A stretch of DNA of 64,000 bases from Cyclobacteriaceae bacterium (GCA_028285685.1 JANQOR010000035.1:1-64000), one strand, 5' to 3'; shown: positions 8,811 through 18,805, counted from the stretch's first letter. Program-made: numbers and translations. The notes: generated from the sequence alone by a model not told the origin.

Positions 8811-9532
8811 CCCTGAGATTTACGGATGTCTTGTGAGATGAGTTCATAAATCTCCTGCCAATTCTTGTTTTGGATCATTCGTACGTGATTAGACATGGTT
8901 TCAAAATCATCCCTGGCCGCAGGCCCTGTTTGTGACTTTTTGGGAGTCAAATCCACCGCCTTTTCCAATGTCTCGATGGCTAGATGTTTAACATCTCTTA
9001 GTGAGATTCCTATCTCGGACAGAATAATATCCGAAATGTTGTACATATGGTTTGTGAAATTACAGGCAAACACAGCTGCAAGATGAAGTTTAGCTCTGTT
9101 TTCGGAACTCATCAATCGTACATCCGTGCTGAAACTTCTTGTGAATGAAAAAATTGACTTTTCTGTTTTGTCTGTTCCCTCAATAAATATTGGGAATGAG
9201 GAAAAGTCCATGGTTTTTTCCCTGGTAAACGTTTGCAGGGGGTACACGACACCTCGATTTTCGTGCTTGTTCAAATCGGCAATTGACCTGGAGCCGGACA
9301 TATGAACAATGGTGCAATCAGATTTTTTGATGCTGTCGGAAAAATCTTTTATCACATCATCAGGGAGGCAGAGAAGTGCAAATTCGAAATCATCTGGATC
9401 GAATTCATTCAGCGAACGTATTTCTTCAGACTCAACCCTTCTGGAAAAAAGTGTAGCTTGATGTTTTTTGGTAAGTCGAGTGAAGAAATGATGACCAACA
9501 TTCCCGTTGCCAATGATTGCGACGTTACTCAT
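8807..9532 (-). CDS. DUF2520 Rossmann-like oxidoreductase
   Basis: 241 aa. The N-terminal Rossmann motif VAIIGNGNVGHHF (about 4-16) binds NAD(P); a C-terminal helical DUF2520 domain follows (about 120-240, with AAVFACNFTNHMYN and LTGPAARDD-like TGPAARDD). The family resembles ProC and F420-dependent NADP reductases. Its physiological reaction is not known. It is tightly packed between ccmF (22 bp) and the prenyltransferase (4-bp overlap), so it is cotranscribed with them. Confidence 0.82.
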   Translation of the reverse strand: MSNVAIIGNGNVGHHFFTRLTKKHQATLFSRRVESEEIRSLNEFDPDDFEFALLCLPDDVIKDFSDSIKKSDCTIVHMSGSRSIADLNKHENRGVVYPLQTFTREKTMDFSSFPIFIEGTDKTEKSIFSFTRSFSTDVRLMSSENRAKLHLAAVFACNFTNHMYNISDIILSEIGISLRDVKHLAIETLEKAVDLTPKKSQTGPAARDDFETMSNHVRMIQNKNWQEIYELISQDIRKSQG

Positions 9533-9553
9533 TTCGTAAAAGTAGCTTGAATA

Positions 9554-12049
9554 TCAGGCTTCCACGCCTTTGTCTCTCATTTTTATAAACTCGGAATATC
9601 GGCGACTAATTGCTACAGAAAATCCAAGAACTAGAAGAAATGTGCCAATCCATAAAAGGTTGATCCAAGGCTTCTTTACGGCCTCCAATATGATCCAATC
9701 CTTCTGAGTTGCTCGCGTGGAAAAAATAACTGCATTTTCCTGGGGCAGAATGTTCTCGATCGAAATCATAAAAGCCAGATCGTTTACATGTTCATCAACT
9801 CTTCCTACAAACTCCCTGTCTTTGATAATAAAGATAGGCTCTGCCCAGTAATCCTCATACTCACCCTGTACTCTAATCACGGCTTTTACAGCTACATCAT
9901 TTTCACCAAGAGGTGTTCGGTTCACTTCGTTGATTGGCTCCAGTCGTTCCAAGGTGGCTACATAATCATTGACGAAAAAGTTGGTACCAATCGTTACCTT
10001 GATCTCCTCAGGTTCACTCCATACTGCCTCTGAGGACGGTTTTGGAAAAGTCCGGACATGGGTGTACATGTCGGCACCGATAGTCCTATGAATATCTGGT
10101 GATTGGACCATCATATTCATCGTTTCGTTAATTTGTACTCTTGGGTAAAGTGTGAATTGCTTTCCTTTGTCAGTATGGTACTCCACTTCGAAGTAGCTGT
10201 TTTCAGCACTGAAGAGCGTCAATGTATCTAGTTGCTCGTTTAACTCCCTGACAACCTTTAACGGATTAAATGTCGTGGAGAGAAGATTCTCATCAACCAT
10301 ACCAGCTTCCTTAGTCAACTTCCTAATGCCTTTGTAGATCATTGAATATTCGCTCATTTGCCTTGGTTCATTGATGAAAAGAAGCAAATTGTTTTGATTG
10401 ACCTCATCCGGAAAGTCACTACTCCAAACCATCGAGGTATAGTTGGTAGATAGGATTTTTGAATAGCCGGATGAGAATAAAATGCCCACAAGCATCAGAG
10501 CAATCCCAATATGAGCAATCGATCCGCCAGCCAGCTTAAAATTTGATTTAGCAATGGAGATAAGAATTTTAGCGTTGGCGACGATGGAATAGACGGACGC
10601 AATCAAGAGAACCAGATATGCTGGATCTGTAATTTTTCCTAACACGATCACCAGGGCAGAAATACCAAGAGAAATGAGGAAGGGAAAGGTCAGCTCTTCC
10701 TTTAATTTTTTCTTGTCCATTTTTTTCCACCAGAAAAACTGACCGGTCCCTGAAAAAATGGCAAGGAATATGGAAAACACCAACTGAGGTAGGGAATAGG
10801 CCTCATATATATCTGTAGGAGGTGCCATGTTTAGACTGAACCCAAAGAAGTCTCCTACTTGATTGTATACCGGCATAGATGTGTAAACCAGGACTTGAAA
10901 TCCCATGAAACACAGAACTGCTGCTCCCATGAAGATCCAGAATTCACGTGAATAGGCGGACACCTCCTGCTTAGCTACCGGAATGTCCTTCCACCTTTTG
11001 GCAATGAGAAAGACTGAGAGTAACAAAAAGGCCACTAGATAAATCAGCAACTGGCCGGAAAGACCAAGATCGGTAAATGAGTGTACTGACGAATTCCCTA
11101 AAATGCCACTTCTTGTGAGGAAGGTAGCATAGAGTACTAGGATAAAGGTCGCAACAGATAGAATCATTGAGAGCTTTAGAGCAGACCCGCTTTTTTTGTA
11201 AGCAATCATCACATGGATCGCTGCGATCAGAATAAGCCATGGGACATAAATCGCGTTTTCAACTGGGTCCCAATTCCAATATCCGCCAAAGTTAAGCGTC
11301 TCATACGCCCAATAGGCGCCCATAAGGATTCCAATGCCCAGTACTAGTGCTGAAAACTGTGCCCAAGGCAATGCAGGCCTAATCCATTCTTTATTTTTTC
11401 CTATCAGAAGACCACCCAAACAATATGCAAATGGAATGACTGTGGTGGCAAACCCGAGAAACAAAGTAGGAGGATGGATAACCATCCAGTAATTCTGAAG
11501 GAGTGGGTTCAGGCCATTTCCATCCTCTGGGATGAAGTTAGGGTCCGTTTTAAAGATCGGTGCATCAAGTACATCACGAAGCAGCATAAAGGGTGAACTG
11601 CCGATCTTAACGTTAAAGATCACCACTCCGAGGATCATAGAAGTAAGAAACACCTGCGTCAAACTCATGATCAGCATTACAGGAGCCTTCCAGAATTTAT
11701 TTGTGTTAATCAAAATAATGCCTAGAACTGCATTCCAAAACATCCAAAGCAAAAACGAACCTTCCTGGCCCTCCCAAAAACTGGATATTTGATAGTGGAC
11801 CGGTAGTAGTGTTGATGTATGACTATATACGTAATGATATTCAAAATAATGGTTGTTGATTAGATAGAACAGCGTTCCAACAATACCCAAGACGCTAACT
11901 GCATGAATATAGAAAACCCTACTACCAAACGAAGACCACCCCTCATCTTTATTTCGTCCTCTAAAAAAGGCATGAGAAGATAGAAGACTACTTACGAATG
12001 CGAGAATGATGAAGACATGTCCAAGTTGACCTTCAAAGTAATGTATCAC
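9554..12049 (-). CDS. ccmF: Cytochrome c biogenesis protein CcmF/CcsA
   Basis: 831 aa, start GTG. A long polytopic membrane protein with the tryptophan-rich haem-handling WWD motif GGYWNWDPVENAIYVPW near residue 260, conserved histidines in its flanking loops (VIHPPTLFLG), and a large periplasmic domain before the last membrane segment. It takes haem from CcmE and ligates it to the CxxCH motif of apocytochromes c. It is larger than E. coli CcmF (about 650 aa) because of an expanded C-terminal periplasmic region, as usual in Bacteroidota. It follows ccmE by 12 bp in the operon. Confidence 0.92.
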   Translation of the reverse strand: MIHYFEGQLGHVFIILAFVSSLLSSHAFFRGRNKDEGWSSFGSRVFYIHAVSVLGIVGTLFYLINNHYFEYHYVYSHTSTLLPVHYQISSFWEGQEGSFLLWMFWNAVLGIILINTNKFWKAPVMLIMSLTQVFLTSMILGVVIFNVKIGSSPFMLLRDVLDAPIFKTDPNFIPEDGNGLNPLLQNYWMVIHPPTLFLGFATTVIPFAYCLGGLLIGKNKEWIRPALPWAQFSALVLGIGILMGAYWAYETLNFGGYWNWDPVENAIYVPWLILIAAIHVMIAYKKSGSALKLSMILSVATFILVLYATFLTRSGILGNSSVHSFTDLGLSGQLLIYLVAFLLLSVFLIAKRWKDIPVAKQEVSAYSREFWIFMGAAVLCFMGFQVLVYTSMPVYNQVGDFFGFSLNMAPPTDIYEAYSLPQLVFSIFLAIFSGTGQFFWWKKMDKKKLKEELTFPFLISLGISALVIVLGKITDPAYLVLLIASVYSIVANAKILISIAKSNFKLAGGSIAHIGIALMLVGILFSSGYSKILSTNYTSMVWSSDFPDEVNQNNLLLFINEPRQMSEYSMIYKGIRKLTKEAGMVDENLLSTTFNPLKVVRELNEQLDTLTLFSAENSYFEVEYHTDKGKQFTLYPRVQINETMNMMVQSPDIHRTIGADMYTHVRTFPKPSSEAVWSEPEEIKVTIGTNFFVNDYVATLERLEPINEVNRTPLGENDVAVKAVIRVQGEYEDYWAEPIFIIKDREFVGRVDEHVNDLAFMISIENILPQENAVIFSTRATQKDWIILEAVKKPWINLLWIGTFLLVLGFSVAISRRYSEFIKMRDKGVEA

Positions 12050-12061
12050 AATGGTAGAAAA

Positions 12062-12475
12062 TTACAGTCCAGCACTTAACTCCTGCTCTTCCTGATACTT
12101 AGATGGACATTTCAGGAGAATTTTTTCTGCAATGAAGTTCTCTTTGTTATAGGCACCGATAATAACCACTTGTTCAGATTTTGCAAAGTCAGTTGGTATT
12201 GGATTGGAGTGAAGAACTTGCTGTACAAATCCATTTTCATCAATCATTTGAAACTTAAACGAAAGTTTGTCTGGGCTTTCCACTATACCAACGATCTCAC
12301 CATCAGTGTCCCGGGTCAGCTCGCCGACCACATGTATGCTCTTGTCAGACCCCTTGATAGAAAGTGCTTTCGCTTCCTTGAAAGTAACATAGGAACTCGC
12401 GTCTCCGGCCATCATCATGATAATCACCACTGCTATTGCAATGACTACAATTGGTACAATGTATCTAGTCTTCAT
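12062..12475 (-). CDS. ccmE: Cytochrome c maturation haem chaperone CcmE, CxxxY type
   Basis: 137 aa. One N-terminal membrane anchor (about 6-23) is followed by the OB-fold periplasmic domain that carries haem to CcmF. The haem attachment site normally reads HxxxY; here the corresponding place reads KCPSKY, with Cys123 and Tyr127, and no histidine at that position. CxxxY CcmE is known from archaea and Desulfovibrio (System I*). The gene lies between ccmD and ccmF, confirming identity. See the findings. Confidence 0.9.
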   Translation of the reverse strand: MKTRYIVPIVVIAIAVVIIMMMAGDASSYVTFKEAKALSIKGSDKSIHVVGELTRDTDGEIVGIVESPDKLSFKFQMIDENGFVQQVLHSNPIPTDFAKSEQVVIIGAYNKENFIAEKILLKCPSKYQEEQELSAGL

Positions 12476-12573
12476 CTTTCTGGGTAAAATGCAAAGATCG
12501 GTTAATATTCACTCGGAGAGGCAAATAAATCTGAGAAATTTCCTCAATTACAGATACAATCATGAATAAAATT

Positions 12574-12813
12574 TCACCCTTCTTCTCGGTTTTCCATGAC
12601 TTCTTCTTCCAAACGTCTCGATCTTTTATCAAGCCTGAAAAGCAGATAGAAAATACCAACTAGAATTATCAAGATAATGGCAATCACCACATATATTTTT
12701 CCCTCACCTCGAAAATCATCTGCCATTTCCACCTGTGCGCCCGAAAGGACTGGTGAGAGCAGAATTGTGATCAAAAGGGACAAGCGAAATTGCAAAGATG
12801 TTAATTGGTTCAT
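12574..12813 (-). CDS. ccmD: CcmD-family small membrane protein
   Basis: 79 aa from ATG 12813. Longer starts exist at ATG 12837 and TTG 12843, overlapping the end of ccmC; I prefer 12813 because it puts a clean signal-like stretch (LSLLITILLSPVLSGA) at the N-terminus. A second membrane segment (YVVIAIILIILVGIFYLLF) is followed by a charged helix RLDKRSRRLEEE, the form of CcmD-family proteins in Bacteroidota. CcmD links CcmC and the ABC part and helps release haem-loaded CcmE. Position between ccmC and ccmE supports the call. Confidence 0.75.
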   Translation of the reverse strand: MNQLTSLQFRLSLLITILLSPVLSGAQVEMADDFRGEGKIYVVIAIILIILVGIFYLLFRLDKRSRRLEEEVMENREEG

Positions 12814-12826
12814 AGTCGGATCCAGC

Positions 12827-13504
12827 TTAGCTGGCATTTTCAAGGTTTTCTTGCGTCAAGGACAGCCTGATATTTATAGATGCAATCCAATATCCCAAAA
12901 GGGTCCAGCCAATGACAGCCGGATAAAACACCATTCTAAGATTACTATCTAAGTCATACACATTGAACGCTGGATTCCCACCATTTCCAGGGTGCAAGCT
13001 ATCGGACATTCTCGGTAAAATGAAAAGTAAGGGGATCATTAGTGAGTATGCGAAAATGTTGTAAACGGCGGAGACCCTATTTCGCTGTTGCTCGTCCTTA
13101 ATGGAGTTTCGCAAGACGAAATATGCAAGATAGATCAGAAGTGAGACAGCGGAGGCATTTTGCTTGGGGTCGTTGCTCCAGGGCTCGCCCCAAGTGTAGT
13201 TAGCCCAAACCATACCAGTCAGAATTCCAAGGACTCCAAAAGCAATTCCTATGTTAGCTAGCTGTGAACTGTAAACGTCAAAAAGTGCGTTGTCTGATCT
13301 TAGATATTTGATTCCATAGATCACAGAACCAGTAAAAACTAAGATCATTCCAAACCACATTGGGACATGAAAATGAAGAACGCGAATTGTTTCATTCAGG
13401 ATGGGAAGTCTGGGAACCGGAAAAAGTAATCCCCCAATAATAGTGTAAACCAGGAGTGCTATGCATAGCCATTTCCACCAATTCTTTTTCAATAAATATG
13501 CCAT
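12827..13504 (-). CDS. ccmC: Haem exporter/handling protein CcmC
   Basis: 225 aa with six membrane segments. ATG 13504 shares a base with the ccmB stop (TGATG). The tryptophan-rich motif is present in the form TWGEPWSNDPKQNAS, and conserved histidines sit in LHFHVPMWFGM and SDSLHPGN. CcmC loads haem onto CcmE at the outer face of the inner membrane. The WGxxWxWD core is slightly divergent (N in place of W before D). Confidence 0.9.
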   Translation of the reverse strand: MAYLLKKNWWKWLCIALLVYTIIGGLLFPVPRLPILNETIRVLHFHVPMWFGMILVFTGSVIYGIKYLRSDNALFDVYSSQLANIGIAFGVLGILTGMVWANYTWGEPWSNDPKQNASAVSLLIYLAYFVLRNSIKDEQQRNRVSAVYNIFAYSLMIPLLFILPRMSDSLHPGNGGNPAFNVYDLDSNLRMVFYPAVIGWTLLGYWIASINIRLSLTQENLENAS

Positions 13505-14154
13505 CAAGATCGCCAGGTAAAAGGAAACAAGATAAACGTGAGTGCAATGATAATCACATCAACTGAGATCATTGTGAGCATATTTCCTTGAATCTGTGAC
13601 CAAATAGTCTGATTCAAAATCTTTGCCGAATTGCTAATAGCTAAAATTAATACGGGAATGATCACAGGGAAGCCCAATATTGCCATCATGATCGATCGGT
13701 TATTGCTCTTGAAAGAAATAGCCGAAATCATTGTGAACGCAGAAGAAAGACCAATGCAACCAAGAATTAGATTGAGAGAGAACAAAGGATAGTCATTTAC
13801 CGGATTCCCGAAAAAAATCGCAAAAAGGAAAAGAGCGAGAATGGCAAGGACTAAAAGATAGGCAAGCGAATAGATCAACTTAGCTATTATTAATATGTGT
13901 GGTTTTGCGAGGAAAAAATAGTAGATGGATCTCCTCTCCTCTTGAACAAAGCTCCTGGAGATGGCAGTTATTGCCGTAAAAAGAATGATAATCCAGAATA
14001 GGGCATTCCAAACTTCGATGGTGATCAAGCCTTTAAATGCCATGTAAGATGTGAAAATGGTGGATGCCAAATAAAGCAGAATACCCGAAACCGGATTTTG
14101 CTGACGCCAGTCAACAGTGAGATCTTTCTTAATTAACTCGATCAGTTTTAGCAC
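13504..14154 (-). CDS. ccmB: Haem exporter ABC permease CcmB
   Basis: 216 aa with six membrane segments; start GTG at 14154. The N-terminal LIKKDLTVDWRQQNPVSG and the AISRSFVQEERRSIYYF segment are typical of CcmB, the permease partner of the CcmA ATPase. No ccmA is next to it or anywhere else in the window, so the ATPase must be encoded elsewhere. This is the first gene of the minus-strand operon running to 7959. A TACCTTTG box (14160-14167, minus strand) lies directly in front of the start. Confidence 0.88.
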   Translation of the reverse strand: MLKLIELIKKDLTVDWRQQNPVSGILLYLASTIFTSYMAFKGLITIEVWNALFWIIILFTAITAISRSFVQEERRSIYYFFLAKPHILIIAKLIYSLAYLLVLAILALFLFAIFFGNPVNDYPLFSLNLILGCIGLSSAFTMISAISFKSNNRSIMMAILGFPVIIPVLILAISNSAKILNQTIWSQIQGNMLTMISVDVIIIALTFILFPFTWRS

Positions 14155-14159
14155 AACCG

Positions 14160-14167
14160 CAAAGGTA
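14160..14167 (-). promoter_or_regulatory. Candidate -7 box (TAnnTTTG) for the ccm operon
   Basis: On the minus strand the bases read TACCTTTG, matching the Bacteroidota -7 consensus TAnnTTTG. No clear TTG is seen 17-20 bp upstream, and the box ends only 6 bases before the GTG start of ccmB, so transcription from it would be nearly leaderless. Weak call. Confidence 0.3.
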
Positions 14168-14253
14168 GGTTTGAACTTCTACCGAATTGGAATGATGGCT
14201 TTGTTTTTGTTTGACAGTGACAAAAACTTTAGCATTGCGTAAAATTTCGAATT

Positions 14254-15276
14254 TTGGCAAAGTCGACATCAGTTTTGGTAACTGGAGCAGCTGGATTTAT
14301 TGGTTTTCATACTGCAAAAAGGCTCCTGGACGAAGGTTATAAAGTGGTTGGGGTGGATTCCGTTAATGATTACTATGATGTCCAACTCAAGAAGGATAGA
14401 GTTGCTGTTTTAAAAGATTACACGTCATTTACTTTTTACAAACAAGATCTGGTAGATAGACAGGCCCTTGTTGAAGTTTTTGAAAAGCATCAGTTTAGTA
14501 GAGTAGTAAATTTAGCCGCCCAGGCCGGCGTTAGGCATTCAATTGACCACCCTGAAGAGTATATTGATTCCAATGTTTTCGGATTTCTAAACGTGCTGGA
14601 GGCGTGTCGACATTTTAAGGTGAGTCATTTGTTGTATGCATCTTCAAGCTCCGTTTACGGAGCCAACACTTCAATGCCTTTCAAAGTAAGTCAAAATGTC
14701 GATCACCCGCTCTCGCTCTATGCAGCCACGAAAAAGTCTAACGAGTTGATGGCACATGCATATGCTTCTATGTATAACCTTCCAGTAACGGGTTTGCGTT
14801 TTTTTTCGGCCTATGGACCCTGGGGGAGGCCTGATATGGCACTTTTTATTTTCACAAAAAATATTATTGAGGGCAAGCCAATCGATGTGTATAATCATGG
14901 TAAAATGAAGCGTGATTTTACTTACATTGATGACATAGTTGATGGAATCTATCGACTTTTGGATTATATCCCTACTGCGAAGAAGGAATGGAACTCTAAT
15001 AACCCTGATCCCGCTGTTAGTTTTGCACCATATAATCTGTTTAATATTGGCAATAATAATCCTATAAGATTGACTGACTTCATAGAGACGATTGAGGAAA
15101 AACTCGAATCAAAGGCAATAAAAAATAGCCTGGGGATGCAAATTGCTGATGTTCCGACCAACTATGCGGATATCAGCGCGCTACAAAATGCAGTTGGCTA
15201 TCAGCCAAAAACGAAGTTAAAGGAAGGTGTTGACAAATTTATTGACTGGTATAGGGAGTACTATCAAATTGACTAA
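14254..15276 (+). CDS. UDP-glucuronate 4-epimerase-like SDR (CapI/LspL family)
   Basis: 340 aa; the start is TTG, giving MAKSTSVLVTGAAGFIG; no in-frame ATG is available before the Rossmann motif. The NAD-binding GAAGFIGFH, the NDYYDVQLKKDR stretch that distinguishes UDP-glucuronate 4-epimerases, the catalytic SSSSVYG serine region and YAATKKSNE (YxxxK) are all present. It would convert UDP-glucuronate to UDP-galacturonate for the polysaccharide. First gene of the + strand sugar block; the next gene begins at the base after its stop. Confidence 0.85.
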   Translation: MAKSTSVLVTGAAGFIGFHTAKRLLDEGYKVVGVDSVNDYYDVQLKKDRVAVLKDYTSFTFYKQDLVDRQALVEVFEKHQFSRVVNLAAQAGVRHSIDHPEEYIDSNVFGFLNVLEACRHFKVSHLLYASSSSVYGANTSMPFKVSQNVDHPLSLYAATKKSNELMAHAYASMYNLPVTGLRFFSAYGPWGRPDMALFIFTKNIIEGKPIDVYNHGKMKRDFTYIDDIVDGIYRLLDYIPTAKKEWNSNNPDPAVSFAPYNLFNIGNNNPIRLTDFIETIEEKLESKAIKNSLGMQIADVPTNYADISALQNAVGYQPKTKLKEGVDKFIDWYREYYQID

Positions 15277-16335
15277 ATGAAGGAAAGAAGAAAAGTACTA
15301 GTTACAGGAGGTGCTGGGTTCATTGGCTCTCACGTTGTTCGACAGTTTGTTAGGGATGAAAAGTACTATGTTGTAAATCTTGATAAACTCACATATGCAG
15401 GCAACCTTGAAAACCTAAAAGATGTTGAGGGGAAAGCCAATTATAAATTTGTCAAAGGGGATATCTGCGATCCGGATCTGGTCCAAAAAATATTTGCTGA
15501 CCATGATTTTGATGGCGTCATTCACCTGGCAGCAGAATCTCACGTTGATCGTTCCATTTCAGAACCATTAGAATTTGTGAAGACCAACGTGTTAGGAACT
15601 ATGACTTTGTTGGAGGCTGCAAAGAATCTCTGGTCTCAAGAGGGGAGAAGATTTTATCATGTTTCGACTGATGAAGTATATGGATCCCTTGGCGAAGATG
15701 GCCTTTTTACGGAGAAAACCTCCTACGATCCTAAATCACCATACTCCGCTTCAAAGGCTTCTTCCGATCATTTTGTCAGAGCATATGGGAATACCTATGG
15801 CCTCCCATTTATAATTTCGAATTGTTCAAACAACTATGGTCCAAACCACTTCCCTGAAAAACTAATTCCGCTTTTGATTAATAACATCAAAAACGAAAGG
15901 CCGTTGCCCATTTACGGTAAGGGAGAAAATGTTCGTGACTGGTTGTTCGTGGAAGATCATGCTACAGCAATAAAGCTGATTTATGAAAAAGGAAGAATTG
16001 GGGGAACTTACAACATTGGTGGGTTGAACGAATGGAGAAATATTGATTTGGTGGAATTTCTTTGTGATCTTATGGACATAAAGTTAGGTCGAGAAAAGGG
16101 TGCCTCAAGAACACTGATAACGTTCGTTAAGGATAGGGCTGGACACGATATGAGGTATGCAATTGATGCAACGAAACTCAATAAGGAATTGGGATGGTCT
16201 CCATCTTTGAAATTTGAAGAGGGTCTTGAAAAGACAGTGGATTGGTATTTGGAAAATGAGGAATGGCTAAAAGACGTTACTTCTGGGGAATATATGAACT
16301 ATTATGAGAAGCATTACTCACATAGTGACAAGTGA
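15277..16335 (+). CDS. rmlB: dTDP-glucose 4,6-dehydratase
   Basis: 352 aa. NAD-binding [11 protein letters not shown] at the N-terminus, the [12 protein letters not shown] signature, the STDEVYG active-site [13 protein letters not shown] (YxxxK) and the SNCSNNYGP motif identify RmlB. It converts dTDP-glucose to dTDP-4-keto-6-deoxyglucose. Upstream and downstream neighbours are sugar-nucleotide genes; rmlA follows after 22 bp. Confidence 0.95.
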   Translation: MKERRKVLVTGGAGFIGSHVVRQFVRDEKYYVVNLDKLTYAGNLENLKDVEGKANYKFVKGDICDPDLVQKIFADHDFDGVIHLAAESHVDRSISEPLEFVKTNVLGTMTLLEAAKNLWSQEGRRFYHVSTDEVYGSLGEDGLFTEKTSYDPKSPYSASKASSDHFVRAYGNTYGLPFIISNCSNNYGPNHFPEKLIPLLINNIKNERPLPIYGKGENVRDWLFVEDHATAIKLIYEKGRIGGTYNIGGLNEWRNIDLVEFLCDLMDIKLGREKGASRTLITFVKDRAGHDMRYAIDATKLNKELGWSPSLKFEEGLEKTVDWYLENEEWLKDVTSGEYMNYYEKHYSHSDK

Positions 16336-16357
16336 ATTTAAAACAAAAAGTACTTAG

Positions 16358-17224
16358 ATGAAGGGGATCATTTTAGCAGGGGGATCAGGTACCCGTTTAC
16401 ATCCCTTGACATATACAGTTAGCAAACAAATACTACCTGTTTATGACAAACCAATGATTTACTATCCACTGTCAACCTTAATGCTGGCGGGGATTAAGGA
16501 GATCTTAATCATTAGTACACCACGTGATCTTGCTTTATTTAAAAATTTACTCGGGGATGGATCAAAATATGGTTGCAGCTTTCAATATGCTATTCAGGAA
16601 GAACCAAAGGGATTGGCAGAGGCTTTCATTATTGGTGCTGACTTTATTGGAAGTGATAGCGTTTCGTTGATTCTAGGGGATAATATTTTTTATGCCTCAG
16701 GATTTTCGAGAAAAGTCCAAACCTGCACAGATCCGGATGGAGGAATCGTTTTTGCCTATCATGTGAATGACCCCGAAAGATACGGTGTCGTTGAATTTGA
16801 TGGTGATTACAGAGCCATCTCAATAGAGGAGAAACCTACAAATCCAAAATCAAGTTATGCAGTTCCTGGCCTTTATTTTTATGACAACGGTGTGGTTGAC
16901 ATTGCTAGAAATGTTCAGCCTAGTGCCCGAGGAGAATTAGAAATTACCGAGGTAAATAATCAGTACCTAAAGCAAGGTAGGCTTACTGTTCAGATTTTTG
17001 ACCGAGGTACAGCTTGGTTAGACACAGGTACCTTTTCATCTTTGATGCAAGCTGGAAATTTTGTTCAACTTATTGAAGAGCGACAGGGATTGAAAGTGGG
17101 ATGCATCGAAGAAGTCGCTTACAAAATGAAATTCATAGATTCCCAGCAGTTGGCACGATTAGCTGAACCACTTGAAAAGAGTGGATATGGTATTTACTTA
17201 AAAAGTGTGCTAAATGAAGGTTGA
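16358..17224 (+). CDS. rmlA: Glucose-1-phosphate thymidylyltransferase
   Basis: 288 aa. The N-terminal nucleotidyltransferase signature [11 protein letters not shown], the [17 protein letters not shown] segment and LGDNIFYA with the metal-binding Asp are those of RmlA. It makes dTDP-glucose, the substrate of RmlB. Its 3' end overlaps the start of rmlC by 11 bp. Confidence 0.95.
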   Translation: MKGIILAGGSGTRLHPLTYTVSKQILPVYDKPMIYYPLSTLMLAGIKEILIISTPRDLALFKNLLGDGSKYGCSFQYAIQEEPKGLAEAFIIGADFIGSDSVSLILGDNIFYASGFSRKVQTCTDPDGGIVFAYHVNDPERYGVVEFDGDYRAISIEEKPTNPKSSYAVPGLYFYDNGVVDIARNVQPSARGELEITEVNNQYLKQGRLTVQIFDRGTAWLDTGTFSSLMQAGNFVQLIEERQGLKVGCIEEVAYKMKFIDSQQLARLAEPLEKSGYGIYLKSVLNEG

Positions 17225-17771
17225 GCAGACAAATCTCCGCGACTGTTGGTTAATTGAGCCGGATGTTTATGAGGATCAAAGAGGCTTCTTCTACGAAGGA
17301 TACAACGAAAAAAAATTCAGAGATGCAACGGGTATTCAGTTTTATGTTAGGCAAATCAACCAATCGAGATCGTCGTTTGGAGTTCTTAGAGGATTGCATT
17401 TTCAGGTCTCTCCTAAAGCTCAAGCCAAATATGTTTCTGTTATCGAGGGCGAGGTTTTAGATGTTGCGGTAGATCTTAGGAAGGACTCGTCTACCTACCT
17501 TGAACATTTCGCAGTTAGACTGTCTGCCGATAATAAAAAACATCTTTTTATCCCCAAAGGAATGGCGCACGGATTCCTCGTTTTGTCAGAGCATGCAAAA
17601 TTGATGTATCAGGTTGACGAACTATACTCACAGGAGCATGATGGTGGGATTGCTTATAATGATCCTGATATCAACATTAGTTGGGGCTTATCAGATGAAG
17701 AAATCATTTTATCTGAAAAAGATACTCTGCTGCCTACATTGAAGGAATCTAATCCGATTTTCAACTACTGA
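17214..17771 (+). CDS. rmlC: dTDP-4-dehydrorhamnose 3,5-epimerase
   Basis: 185 aa cupin enzyme. GVLRGLHFQ with the catalytic His, the [10 protein letters not shown] strand, [14 protein letters not shown] and the [16 protein letters not shown] segment are typical. It epimerises dTDP-4-keto-6-deoxyglucose toward L-rhamnose. The final reductase gene rmlD is not beside it and I see none in the window. Overlaps rmlA by 11 bp. Confidence 0.94.
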   Translation: MKVEQTNLRDCWLIEPDVYEDQRGFFYEGYNEKKFRDATGIQFYVRQINQSRSSFGVLRGLHFQVSPKAQAKYVSVIEGEVLDVAVDLRKDSSTYLEHFAVRLSADNKKHLFIPKGMAHGFLVLSEHAKLMYQVDELYSQEHDGGIAYNDPDINISWGLSDEEIILSEKDTLLPTLKESNPIFNY

Positions 17772-17779
17772 CAAGACCA

Positions 17780-18730
17780 ATGCAAAGCAAAAAAAGGAAA
17801 GTACTTATCACGGGTGGCGCAGGATTCCTGGGCTCCCACCTTTGCGACCGCTTCATTGATGAAGGTTGCAAAGTGGTGGCCATGGACAATCTGCTCACAG
17901 GAGATATTACCAACATTGAGCATTTGATGAGTCATCCTGATTTTGAGTTTGCGCATCACGATGTTTCCAAATATGTTCATGTGTCGGGTAATCTTGATTA
18001 TATTCTGCATTTTGCATCTCCAGCAAGCCCAATTGACTACTTGAAGATGCCCATTCAAACAATGAAGGTTGGCTCCTTAGGCACCCTCAATTGCTTAGGC
18101 CTGGCAAAAGATAAGGGAGCCAGAATGTTGATTGCATCCACTTCCGAAGTTTATGGTGATCCTCAAATCCATCCGCAACCGGAGGACTATTGGGGAAATG
18201 TCAACCCTGTTGGACCCAGAGGTGTCTATGATGAAGCCAAAAGGTTTCAGGAGGCGATCACAATGGCTTATCATACTTACCATGGACTGGAAACTAGAAT
18301 AGTCCGGATATTCAACACCTTCGGCCCCAGAATGAGGCTTGACGACGGCCGAGTCTTACCAACATTTATCTCACAAGCCCTTAAGGGAGAAGATTTGACG
18401 GCATTTGGGGATGGCTCACAGACCAGGTCCTTTACATATGTGGATGATCTGGTAGAGGGAATCTATAGGCTGCTGCTCAGTGATTACGTATTACCAGTCA
18501 ATATTGGAAACACCGAAGAAATCACCGTAAGGGAATTCGGGGAGGAGATTATTCGAATTACTTCCAGTCAGTCAAAACTTATCTACAAAGACCTGCCGAA
18601 GGATGATCCAAAACAACGTAAACCGGATATCTCATTGGCAAAAGAGATCTTGAATTGGGAGCCTCGGTATTCTCGATCCGAGGGACTAAAACCCACTCTT
18701 GCATACTTTCAAGAGAAGATTTCCAGTTAA
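17780..18730 (+). CDS. UDP-glucuronate decarboxylase (UDP-xylose synthase) family SDR
   Basis: 316 aa. [14 protein letters not shown], the [14 protein letters not shown] motif, [20 protein letters not shown] and [10 protein letters not shown] (YxxxK) are characteristic of UXS enzymes, which oxidise and decarboxylate UDP-glucuronate to UDP-xylose. It follows rmlC after 8 bp. The enzyme competes for the same precursor as the 4-epimerase at 14254; no canonical UDP-glucose dehydrogenase is visible, so UDP-glucuronate must come from elsewhere or from the dehydrogenase at 18806. Confidence 0.9.
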   Translation: MQSKKRKVLITGGAGFLGSHLCDRFIDEGCKVVAMDNLLTGDITNIEHLMSHPDFEFAHHDVSKYVHVSGNLDYILHFASPASPIDYLKMPIQTMKVGSLGTLNCLGLAKDKGARMLIASTSEVYGDPQIHPQPEDYWGNVNPVGPRGVYDEAKRFQEAITMAYHTYHGLETRIVRIFNTFGPRMRLDDGRVLPTFISQALKGEDLTAFGDGSQTRSFTYVDDLVEGIYRLLLSDYVLPVNIGNTEEITVREFGEEIIRITSSQSKLIYKDLPKDDPKQRKPDISLAKEILNWEPRYSRSEGLKPTLAYFQEKISS

Positions 18731-18751
18731 TGACTTATCCACATTGGTGCG

Positions 18752-18781
18752 TTGAGGATAGGTCTTTTTCTCTTACTTTTG
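18752..18781 (+). promoter_or_regulatory. Bacteroidota-type promoter upstream of the TviB-like gene
   Basis: TTG (18752-18754), a 19-bp spacer and TACTTTTG (18774-18781) match the Bacteroidota -33/-7 promoter pattern (TTG ... TAnnTTTG). The following gene starts at 18806, giving a leader of about 20 nt. It would start a transcript for the dehydrogenase separately from the rml block. Confidence 0.65.
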
Positions 18782-18805
18782 CGCCCACTTTTTAGGATTT
18801 TTTAA

